Positions 41,536 to 49,960 of a DNA stretch of 64,000 nt are shown here, one piece after another. Positions within the stretch are counted from its first letter, which is position 1; the number at the start of each line of letters is the position of its first letter. Location: the NCBI GenBank assembly GCA_013214575.1, contig JABSSD010000002.1:62001-126000 (forward strand), read 5' to 3'. The position numbers and the translations under genes are program-made. Under the pieces are notes generated by a model that was not told the origin of the DNA, made no database searches, and saw nothing but the letters and a program-made list of their open reading frames with translations. This stretch comes from Paracoccaceae bacterium (lineage in GTDB: Bacteria; Pseudomonadota; Alphaproteobacteria; Rhodobacterales; Rhodobacteraceae).

Positions 41536-43307
41536 CTTTCCACTTTTTTGAAGGCCTCTTGGAGGGCGGTTGGGACCAATTCTTCTCTGGTTCGGCCAAA
41601 TTTGTTCTCGGCGATCACGTCCCCAAGGATAGATGAGTAGCCCGTCTTCACGCTTCGCATTTTTTCCAAGAGCTGGTCTGCCGTCATTTTGTCCAGTTCA
41701 CTTTTTTTGGCGGCCAAGTAATCTCGGTGGGTGCTCACTTCTTTTGCGATTCTGAGAAAGGCCTCTTTCACCTCTTCGAGAAGCCCCATCGCGTGTATGA
41801 TCTCAGCTTCAAAATCGTTCGGATCGCTTAGGTACTGGATTGCAAACCAGTCAGCAGATCGCTTTAGTGGTGTTTCAGCCTCCATCTTGGTGAGCTGGCC
41901 TTCAACAATGGTTTTCGTGGAAACGCCGTTCTTTGTGTCGTTGTCGCTGATTATCGCAATCGGTATTCCAAGACTTCCGGCCAGTTTGACATAAGGGCCG
42001 TAGTTCCTACCGTTAACCGCAACCATACTGACGCCTTTTGCAAAGGCAGAATCGCCAAACCAAACTTCAAACATATCTGGAACGAGCTGCTCTTCGGTTT
42101 GCCCTTCAAACAATATCAACGCTTTAGCGAAAAGCGTTTCCCCTTTATGTCTCATAACCTCCCGGTGGAGGGTCTTTAGCTCGCTTGGCGCAAGGCCATC
42201 CATTAGTTGAAAGCACACAGTGTGCCCCCCACGTGTTGATAAGCACCGCAAATTTGGCAATTCACACATTGCTGCCAAGAAGGGAGAGTGGGTGCTAACG
42301 ATGGTTTGTCCATGAACACTCTGCATTTGCTGAAAAAGGAAACGTTGAGCATTTGGATGTAGGTGGGCTTCAGGCTCCTCAGCCGCAAGGATAGGGTGAA
42401 AAGGTTCCGCTTCCGACTTATGGTGCTCTGCCATCAGCTCGGTGAACGCTTTCACTGCCAGCATGGAGGCCCAACTCCGCGTCCCCATCCCGTGGTACTC
42501 CATTGAAAAAGAGCTAGCACTCGAATTGCCAAAGTGTACGCTGAAGTTCTTTGATAAATCGCGTAGTTTTTTTGGGAATGGCGTGACCTCTACGATACCG
42601 GAGCTGCCAAAAGATTCGTTGAGAGCTGACAGATGTTCTTTCAAGCGGGTAAGTGGAACACTCTTGGCGACAGCCTCATCGTTGATGCCTGCAATCATTT
42701 TTTCTAGCTTGGCGACCTCTTTGCTATCATACTGAACTTGCGAAAGAACTCGGCCAACAAAAGATGACTTTTCATTCAGTTCGTGATGGATATCACGCTG
42801 CGCGTCTATGGAGATGAACGGCACCAAGTCCGAATGTGTTGAGAGTTTCTGCGATGCCGATGGTGTAATAGAGGTCCAATTCGAAAAATCCACCCATTCC
42901 TGCAACCAAAAGCGCTCAATCAAAAAGCCAGTCTTTGCTGGGTGGGGTTTGGCACTGGTGCGGAGGCCGAAAAATTGATTGCCGTCAGCATCCGCTTGAA
43001 TTTTGTCACCAAATTCTATTGCCCAATCGTCATCAAATTTCTTTTCGCTTTTCCCCACAACGTCTAACGGAACGATACGAACGTCTATGAGTATTTTTTC
43101 CGTCCGTTTGTCGGCATCATCGATGTTGAAATCTTCATCTGACAAACGTCGTGCGTAGTCACCGAGGGCCAGTTGCATGGCTTTGATAACCGATGTCTTA
43201 CCACAGTTGTTTGGGCCAATTAGGACCGTGGTCCGCGGGAGGTTCATCTCGAAATTTCGAATCCCACGAAACCCAAAAATTCTAACTTTGTCGATTAGGA
43301 TGGGCAA
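41523..43307 (-). CDS. gajA: OLD-family ATPase-TOPRIM nuclease, GajA-like
   Basis: Walker A 'LIGPNNCGKTSVIKAMQLAL', 'AAEEPEAHLHPNAQRFLFQQ', TOPRIM 'ALILFEGQTEEQLVPDMF...AIISDNDTKNG'. Confidence 0.83.
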   Translation of the reverse strand: MPILIDKVRIFGFRGIRNFEMNLPRTTVLIGPNNCGKTSVIKAMQLALGDYARRLSDEDFNIDDADKRTEKILIDVRIVPLDVVGKSEKKFDDDWAIEFGDKIQADADGNQFFGLRTSAKPHPAKTGFLIERFWLQEWVDFSNWTSITPSASQKLSTHSDLVPFISIDAQRDIHHELNEKSSFVGRVLSQVQYDSKEVAKLEKMIAGINDEAVAKSVPLTRLKEHLSALNESFGSSGIVEVTPFPKKLRDLSKNFSVHFGNSSASSFSMEYHGMGTRSWASMLAVKAFTELMAEHHKSEAEPFHPILAAEEPEAHLHPNAQRFLFQQMQSVHGQTIVSTHSPFLAAMCELPNLRCLSTRGGHTVCFQLMDGLAPSELKTLHREVMRHKGETLFAKALILFEGQTEEQLVPDMFEVWFGDSAFAKGVSMVAVNGRNYGPYVKLAGSLGIPIAIISDNDTKNGVSTKTIVEGQLTKMEAETPLKRSADWFAIQYLSDPNDFEAEIIHAMGLLEEVKEAFLRIAKEVSTHRDYLAAKKSELDKMTADQLLEKMRSVKTGYSSILGDVIAENKFGRTREELVPTALQEAFKKVESWLI

Positions 43308-43545
43308 AAGTCAGTCTCCTTATCTTGGAGTAACAAGCGCAATGGGTGTATGTGTAAGTGTTTGAAACAAAAGTTAAAGTACTAAGGTGGGAACTGGTTG
43401 GATTTTCTGATGTTAAAGGAGTGAGGCCGGGAGTAGAAAATCGACACTGGAAATTGATAGTGTACCCATAATCTCCCAAATTTACACACGCTAACGGACG
43501 AAAAATGGCCAATACTGCGGATCAGTGTTCATTCGATCGTCTCCC

Positions 43546-43789
43546 TGCACGGTCTTCCATCGCGCGAGAAACAGGGTTGTCCCGTCTGGCGATTCTGCTC
43601 ATCCGCGACACGCCAGAAGCCGCTGAGGCTGCCCTGTGCAGGTGGGGGATGTGAAGAAAAGCGGAGGGACCCAAAAGGGGTATTCCCCTCTCGTTATCTC
43701 ACGCGAGCAGATGCTACGCCACAGTGCAAGTGCAACTATCCCCTTGTATATTAAGGGGAAAACCCCCTTCGAGTAGTGGGGTGCCCCCA
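43546..43789 (+). repeat. Serine-recombinase 3'-remnant repeat, copy C
   Basis: Encodes '...ARETGLSRLAILLIRDTPEAAEAALCRWGM*' (stop at 43654), then the shared hairpin and downstream segment. Confidence 0.87.
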
Positions 43790-44149
43790 TGATTCAGAAA
43801 AACCAGACCTTTGAAAAATTTTGAAAATCACTTAACATTCTTGCATAGCCCAAGCTTCCATGGCCGTGGTGTTAGCGCAGTCACACACTCTCCTAATTGA
43901 TCGGGCATAGCGACCGTTAGGGCAGGCGGCCAGTGACTCAAAATTGGCATGTGAGGGCGACAACCCAGTACTTCATTAGGAAAAAGTTTTGTGTGGGGTC
44001 GACACGTTGTCGGTGGTGGGCATCTCATGCTAGCATGCAACCAAAGCGATAATGGGGGTGATGCCCTCGCGATCTTCGAACACATAGTCAGATAGAGATG
44101 TATCAGTTTTCCCTCTTTTATTTAGAGCAAGCGAGCGGGTGATTTTCCA

Positions 44150-46429
44150 ATGAGAGACGCACAGAAACCAAACCAATTTACACTGAACAACCTGCTTTCT
44201 CGACTGAAGGATGGTCGGTTTGTAGTTCCCGACTTTCAGCGTGAGTTCGAGTGGAAGCCATGGGACATACGTGACCTCATGCGCTCAATTTTTCTTGATT
44301 ACTACGTGGGCAGTCTGCTCTTGTGGAAAGGCAAAGAAGAGAATTTTGCTGGTCTCGCCTGCGAGCCAATCTATGGTCATTCAGGTGGTGGATCCCCTGA
44401 GCATATTGTGTTGGATGGTCAGCAGCGTTTGACCGCTCTCTACTATGCCTGCGTTGCGCCCGACGTGCCGCTTCCAGATCGTGCTAACCATGCGATTTAT
44501 TTCATCAATGTCGATCGTTTTATGCGGGAAGAGTACGATGATGCATTTGGATACGACTGGAAAACAAAGCGTATCGAGAAACTGACCAAAGACCCGTCTT
44601 TGCAGTACCGAGAGCACATTTTCCCGCTTTCAGTGATCGGTGCTGGTGGTTGGGAAATGCCGACTTGGGTGCAGGGCTACACAAAATACTGGCAGGACAA
44701 GGCCGCCGCAGCGAAGGAACGGGGGGATAATGAAGCGGTAAGTCAGTGTGAACTCCACGCTGATAATGCGGAAAAATTCGGTCAAGAACTCAAGGATCTG
44801 ACGGAACAGTATCAGGTTTCCTACATCGAACTGGACAAGGAATTAGGGCTAGATAAAATTTGCGATATTTTCACGCAGATCAACAGCAAAGGTATCAGAC
44901 TGGACGTTTTTGATCTACTCAATGCCTTGCTGAAGCCCCGGGACCTACAACTTAAGTTTATGTGGCGAAAGGCAAAGGGGCGGCTTGAATTTGTCGATAG
45001 TCCGAAGTTGAACGTCTACATCTTGCAAGTCATGTCTATCCTAAAGCAGGCATACTGCTCGCCCAAATACCTTTACTATCTAATGCCGGGTCATCAGAAG
45101 ACGATCCGGACTGCTGACGGTAAGATTGAAAAAGAGATCCTCGTGCAGACCACAGAGGAGTTTGTCCAACTTTGGGACACTTCGGTTTCAGCGTTGGAGC
45201 GTGCAATCACAATGCTGCGGCATCCACAGGAGTTTGGGGTCACCTCGTCAAAATACCTACCCTACGTATCGATCCTGCCTGCGTTCTCCGCGTTGCAGGA
45301 GTATGTCAGGACGTCGCCAGCAGATAAACGTCTGGATGCGCAACGTATGGTGCGCTTCTGGTATTGGGCAGCAATTTTCACAAAACGCTATTCTGGTTCG
45401 GTCGAGTCAACCGCCGCGCGCGATTTTCAAAACGTGAAAGCATGGATCGAAGATAGCACAAAAGAACCTCCGTTGATCCAAGAGTTTAAATCACGTTTCA
45501 AAAACCTCGAACTGCGAAGCGAGACCAAATCCGGCTCGTCGATCTATAACGGTATATTTAATTTGCTAGTTCTGAATGGCGCTCGAGATTGGATCACTGG
45601 CAATATTCCCGAGAATGAGACGCTGGACGATCATCACATCATTCCTGCGTCATGGGTTGAGGCAAATCTTCAAGATAGATCAGGTCATTCGATCCTGAAC
45701 CGAACACCGCTTCTGGATGAGACGAACAGACATGTCATTGGGGACAAACTGCCCAACGAATATCTGCCTGACCTGATCGAAAGGAACGGCGAGAATCGTG
45801 TGCGCTCTATCTTGGAGAGCCACCTGATATCGCCAGCCGCCTTTGATATTCTTATGCGGAATGATTTTTCACCGGATGACTTCGAAGAATTCATAAATGA
45901 GCGCCAAAGAACGTTTGTTGAAGCAATCGAGTCATTGCTAATCAAGGAGCGTCTTGATCTGTCGCCGGGCCTTCGCGATCTGGATGCGCGAGTTGAGACC
46001 GCAGAAATTGGACTGCGCTCGCGGATTGAGGTATCTCTGATAGATGAAGAAAACCCATTTCCTCAGCACGTTAAGGACAAGGTCCAGCATCGACTAAGTA
46101 GAGCGCAAAAGAAGAACCCAGCGTTTGATAAGGACCGCTATTCGACCATTGGTGGCATGTTGGAATATTGTGATTTGCAGGAACTGAAGGACATCATACT
46201 CTCGAAATCCAATTGGCATTACTTCGTAGATGTTTTCATGTCGAAAGAGGATCTATCCAAACGGGTCGATCAACTTGCTGAGATGAGGAATGGAATCCGG
46301 CATAGCAGAACCATCGATGAGATTTCAAAAAAAGACGGTGAAGCAGCGCTCCTGTGGTTTGAAACGGTGAAGGAAATTGTCGGGAAACGTTTGGAAATTG
46401 TGCGCAGCAATAATAGTATTCTCGGATGA
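44150..46429 (+). CDS. DUF262-DUF1524 (GmrSD/type IV restriction-like) protein with candidate C-terminal HEPN region
   Basis: DUF262 'FTLNNLLSRLKDGRFVVPDFQREFEWKPWDIRDLMRSIF' and 'IVLDGQQRLTALYYA'; DUF1524 HNH 'LDDHHIIPASWVE...ILNRTPLLDETNR'; C-terminal 'MRNGIRHSR'. Confidence 0.85.
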   Translation: MRDAQKPNQFTLNNLLSRLKDGRFVVPDFQREFEWKPWDIRDLMRSIFLDYYVGSLLLWKGKEENFAGLACEPIYGHSGGGSPEHIVLDGQQRLTALYYACVAPDVPLPDRANHAIYFINVDRFMREEYDDAFGYDWKTKRIEKLTKDPSLQYREHIFPLSVIGAGGWEMPTWVQGYTKYWQDKAAAAKERGDNEAVSQCELHADNAEKFGQELKDLTEQYQVSYIELDKELGLDKICDIFTQINSKGIRLDVFDLLNALLKPRDLQLKFMWRKAKGRLEFVDSPKLNVYILQVMSILKQAYCSPKYLYYLMPGHQKTIRTADGKIEKEILVQTTEEFVQLWDTSVSALERAITMLRHPQEFGVTSSKYLPYVSILPAFSALQEYVRTSPADKRLDAQRMVRFWYWAAIFTKRYSGSVESTAARDFQNVKAWIEDSTKEPPLIQEFKSRFKNLELRSETKSGSSIYNGIFNLLVLNGARDWITGNIPENETLDDHHIIPASWVEANLQDRSGHSILNRTPLLDETNRHVIGDKLPNEYLPDLIERNGENRVRSILESHLISPAAFDILMRNDFSPDDFEEFINERQRTFVEAIESLLIKERLDLSPGLRDLDARVETAEIGLRSRIEVSLIDEENPFPQHVKDKVQHRLSRAQKKNPAFDKDRYSTIGGMLEYCDLQELKDIILSKSNWHYFVDVFMSKEDLSKRVDQLAEMRNGIRHSRTIDEISKKDGEAALLWFETVKEIVGKRLEIVRSNNSILG

Positions 46430-46544
46430 GCCTCCTCTGAACGACCTTACGAGCGTTTAGGAACAGATCAGGACATCTTGCACGAAATGGAATTTACTCA
46501 AGGGTGAGGCTTTGCGGAATGCCACTGACAAACATGGATAGAGC

Positions 46545-47249
46545 ATGAAGATTGTGATCTGGAATTGCATGAACGGCATGGGGGACCCCAAACAGATCGA
46601 GTACTTCAAAGATCTTAGAGCAGATTTGGCTATCATTCCTGAATTGAAGCAGAAAAATCTCGATCAGCTTCAACCCAACAATGCTGTTTGGGTAACCAAC
46701 AACCACACTAACAAAACGCCCAAAGGATTGGGAGTTTTGAGCTTTGGCAGCGTGGAGTTGTTTGAGTTAGATCGAGACATAGAGATGGAACTTTATGTTC
46801 CGGTCAAAGTGAGGAGTCCTTCCTTTGATTTCAATTTGTTAGCAGTGTGGAATTTCTACCATGCGTGCAAACAAGGTCGGTTCAGAGGTGCTAAGGGTGA
46901 AGAGGCATTGGAATGGGCCGCCATAAACCGATACACTCGACAGCTCGATGAGCCATGCCTAGTTGGTGGCGATTGGAACTTTGGACCGACCTTTTCCAAG
47001 CCAGCGTTTCTTAGGATGTGTAGCATGTTTAAGGAGGCTGGTTACATGAGCCTCTACCATGAACACTATGGCCTCGATTGCTCCGAGACGGAGCATTCAA
47101 CATTTCGCTCTCCTTCAAAGCATTACCATCATCTTGACCATTTTTTTGGCACAAGATGTTTTGTTAACAAAATGTCCGAGTTCGACATCCCCAGCGTAGA
47201 CGATGCTATTCTTTCTGACCATTCACCAGTCGTGTTGACTGTTGATTAG
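46545..47249 (+). CDS. Endonuclease/exonuclease/phosphatase (EEP) family protein
   Basis: 'MKIVIWNCMNGMG', 'ADLAIIPELKQ', 'LVGGDWNFGPTF', 'HHLDHFFGTR', 'LSDHSPVVLTVD'. Confidence 0.88.
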   Translation: MKIVIWNCMNGMGDPKQIEYFKDLRADLAIIPELKQKNLDQLQPNNAVWVTNNHTNKTPKGLGVLSFGSVELFELDRDIEMELYVPVKVRSPSFDFNLLAVWNFYHACKQGRFRGAKGEEALEWAAINRYTRQLDEPCLVGGDWNFGPTFSKPAFLRMCSMFKEAGYMSLYHEHYGLDCSETEHSTFRSPSKHYHHLDHFFGTRCFVNKMSEFDIPSVDDAILSDHSPVVLTVD

Positions 47250-47406
47250 GCAATGACATTGTCGGCTTCAAGCGCGGTTAACTGTAGTGGGCAACAGTTC
47301 GGAAACTGGTTGGTGCCCCATGGGCTGTGCTTGCTAAGCGGTGACACCGGCACTGGAATTTCCGGGTGTGATGCGTGCCCTTTCCTGTGCCGGAGGTGTG
47401 CGCGAA

Positions 47407-47428
47407 ACTTGCACAAACTTTGCACAAA
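47407..47428 (+). promoter_or_regulatory. Putative integrase arm-type sites (element 1, right): ACTTGCACAAA CTTTGCACAAA
   Basis: Two direct repeats of the motif found at the element 1 left end (22081-22112). Confidence 0.6.
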
Positions 47429-47508
47429 TCCCAACCCGGTGAGGTGCGCTTTCATCTAAGTTATTGATATTCATGGTAAAATTTATGTGCAGTGGAAGTC
47501 ATCGACTA

Positions 47509-47533
47509 TCGAGTCTTCTCGACCGCACCATTG
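47509..47533 (+). repeat. att site, copy 2 (junction of elements 1 and 2)
   Basis: TCGAGTCTTCTCGACCGCACCATTG, identical to 21978-22002. Confidence 0.92.
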
Positions 47534-47585
47534 TCAAGGCCTAAGGCCTTGACGCATTGCATTTCTCTCGTTGACGCTAGTTACT

Positions 47586-47607
47586 AGCCCCACATCCAGC
47601 CCCACAT
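47586..47607 (+). promoter_or_regulatory. Putative integrase arm-type sites (element 2, left): AGCCCCACAT x2
   Basis: Two copies 12 bp apart; matched by GGCCCCACA/AGCCCCACA 12 bp apart at the right end (60947-60967). Confidence 0.6.
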
Positions 47608-47610
47608 TGG

Positions 47611-47916
47611 TTAGGCGGGGTTTGATGAGCCCTCAATCCACTTATTCACCTCCGTGACTTTGAGAAGAGATCTGCTTCCCGCCTTGTAGATATTGATGCT
47701 CCCTTTTTTCCTCGCTCGGTAAACGGTGTCGCGGGAAATGCCGAACCATTTTGGAGCTTCGATCAAAGGTACGTAGAGTGGAGAAAACTCGGGCATTTCT
47801 TTAGCGGCTTCACGAATTTCAGTGATGTCACGCTCATCAACTTCGGCCGTCGCATCGCTTGGGTCTTGGGGCACAAAAAACTCACTTTTCTTCATTGCTT
47901 GCCCTCGCTCTTGCAA
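47611..47916 (-). CDS. Excisionase/HTH_17-type DNA-binding protein
   Basis: 'PLIEAPKWFGISRDTVYRARKKGSINIYKAGSRSLLKVTEVNKWIEG'. Confidence 0.75.
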   Translation of the reverse strand: MQERGQAMKKSEFFVPQDPSDATAEVDERDITEIREAAKEMPEFSPLYVPLIEAPKWFGISRDTVYRARKKGSINIYKAGSRSLLKVTEVNKWIEGSSNPA

Positions 47917-48328
47917 CCAAAAGTGAGATCAGATTTTGAATAGGTGAGACGTCAGGTTCGACGCCGGGTTCGTATTTCTGGAGTGTTTTCCTGACAGTAT
48001 ACTCCAGAAGCTGAAATCTAATCTGGCTACCTGCGGCTCGCAGCTCTTGAATTTCATGAAGACTGAGGATCTTAAGATCCCTATCCATTTTTGACGAACT
48101 ATTTAGGCCGTCGGTGAAGCGCTCGATAACCACTGAAAAGGCTAGGTCGCTTCTCTTGTGTACGGAGAGGCCAAAGGACATGTCGTCGCTATTTTCATCA
48201 ATTTGGGCGTCAAGGCGCTCAAGTTCCGCTTGTAGGTCAGGAAGCGGTAAGCAGTCCAAGAAATCCAAGTATCGTTGCTCGGGAGGATTCTGGACTTCAC
48301 TGCGCTGAGGGATGGAAATTGTAGGCAT
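47882..48328 (-). CDS. Hypothetical protein
   Basis: 148 aa ORF overlapping the excisionase-like gene start. Confidence 0.5.
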   Translation of the reverse strand: MPTISIPQRSEVQNPPEQRYLDFLDCLPLPDLQAELERLDAQIDENSDDMSFGLSVHKRSDLAFSVVIERFTDGLNSSSKMDRDLKILSLHEIQELRAAGSQIRFQLLEYTVRKTLQKYEPGVEPDVSPIQNLISLLVARARASNEEK

Positions 48329-48766
48329 TGTGTTTCCTATGATCGTTATTTTCGCCTAGAGGCGGTATTCAGTATAATTCGGATCACACCCACCCTTAGT
48401 GCGGCCTGTTCATGACCGTAGATGCGTCAATTGGTGGTGGTGGTGGTGATGCAGCTCCATCGAGGAGCATTTGAAGTGCTATGGGGGCATAGCTTTTGGT
48501 TCCGCGAAAGCGGGGAGGTGTACTATAATCAATGGTGGCTTCCTTACTTTTTGGGCGTTTGGCCGGGATCGACTTGTGCAGTGTTAGTCTGCGATATTCG
48601 ATTTTTCCTTGAACGCTGCCGTTGATGTCTAAAGGCTAAATTGAGCGTGGAAGATCGGCAATCCGGCGAAATAAAATAGCTCAAAAATCACTGATAGTCG
48701 CCAATTCGGCCCTCGCAAGAATTGAAAAAGCTTGACAAGGATAGCAGGTCGGCAAAAGGCGAATTG

Positions 48767-48865
48767 CAAGGATAGTGCAAGAACTGCCTTGGAGTTTTCC
48801 ATGGATAGTCCAAGGATAGCCCAAGAATAGTGCAAGGTTTGATCAAGAATAGACCAAGAATAGGT
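48767..48865 (+). repeat. Tandem array of nine 11-bp units (iteron-like), consensus CAAGGATAGNN / CAAGAATAGNN
   Basis: CAAGGATAGTG CAAGAACTGCC TTGGAGTTTTC CATGGATAGTC CAAGGATAGCC CAAGAATAGTG CAAGGTTTGAT CAAGAATAGAC CAAGAATAGGT; extra CAAGGATAG at 48736. Confidence 0.88.
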
Positions 48866-49429
48866 GCCACTCTCTTGTGACTTCAATGTGACATCCACGC
48901 AACATTGGCCGGAAAAGTGACTATCCAAGTTTCTCTGATTGCTAAAAATTAGTGGCCCTGAACAGTCGATTAGCACCGATAATGACAGGTCCTCTGAACT
49001 TTTTGTGTCATCAGGTTGGGGACCTACATATTTTTTTTCTCAACACCCAGTATTGTTTGATTGACGATTTTGAGAGGCGGAATGGTGCTTTCACTCGGAT
49101 ATAGTATTTCAATAATTGGATTTTCATGAAGTGATCATGAGTGCACCTATATCCCATAATCTTTAATCGCATTTTGCGACCCGAGGTTAACAGGTGTTCA
49201 GCGCAAACCTCAGATCAAAAGTGCATTGCGAACAAGCTCGATTAGGGTCGAGCAAACATAAACGACAACGCAAACTTCATGCAGTTGATGGAAACGAGTT
49301 TGGGCAAATTTGATCATGGGGCTTCTTTCTGAGAGTACTATGCGTATAGTGTGTATAGTTATCTTTTGTTGCAGTCAAGATATTTGACACACTATGTGTA
49401 TGATGTGAGGGAAAAGCAGGAGGAAAATT

Positions 49430-49618
49430 ATGAAGAAGCTAAGTGACAAGCCCCCAAATCGACTGCAGCTACTAATGACCGACGAAGAGTTGGCAGATGT
49501 AAAATCATACCAACACCAACAAGAGCTGTATGGAAGGTCAGAAGCATTACGTCGGCTTATCAAGATTGGCCTCGATACCGAGGAAACCGCTGACAACTGG
49601 AGGAGACCTAACGACTGA
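49430..49618 (+). CDS. Small ribbon-helix-helix/CopG-like protein
   Basis: 'RLQLLMTDEELADVKSYQHQQELYGRSEALRRLIKIGLD'. Confidence 0.5.
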   Translation: MKKLSDKPPNRLQLLMTDEELADVKSYQHQQELYGRSEALRRLIKIGLDTEETADNWRRPND

Positions 49619-49960
49619 GAGGGTGAAAAAGCCGGCTGTGGAAAATTCGTACACACTGGTGGAAGTTTCGTTCTTTTGGAGGGAGCAATGGGGGGAGGAC
49701 GTCAAAAATCGTTTTTGGTTCAGCCCCTCATGAAAGCCCCCAACGAGGTATTTCTTCGACGCCATTTTCAATAATCAGAAAATTTAAATCTTTGCGAAAA
49801 CCCACCCGTCATATGAAATGGGAGCGGGGCAATAAAGTAGTATTCGGGAAAATTCATTCCAAAAAACCTCGCAGAAAATCTGATCGAGGGATCCCCACCA
49901 GAACAGACTAAGACACTGTTTTTAGGCTTCATGGACCAGTCCTCGATCCACTAATCGAGG

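Noticed and set aside
48422-48450. GGT trinucleotide run
   Set aside because: Short low-complexity sequence, no supporting context.
48736-48865. Possible CRISPR array
   Set aside because: Unit is 11 bp with no spacers; fits iterons, not CRISPR. No cas genes in the window.
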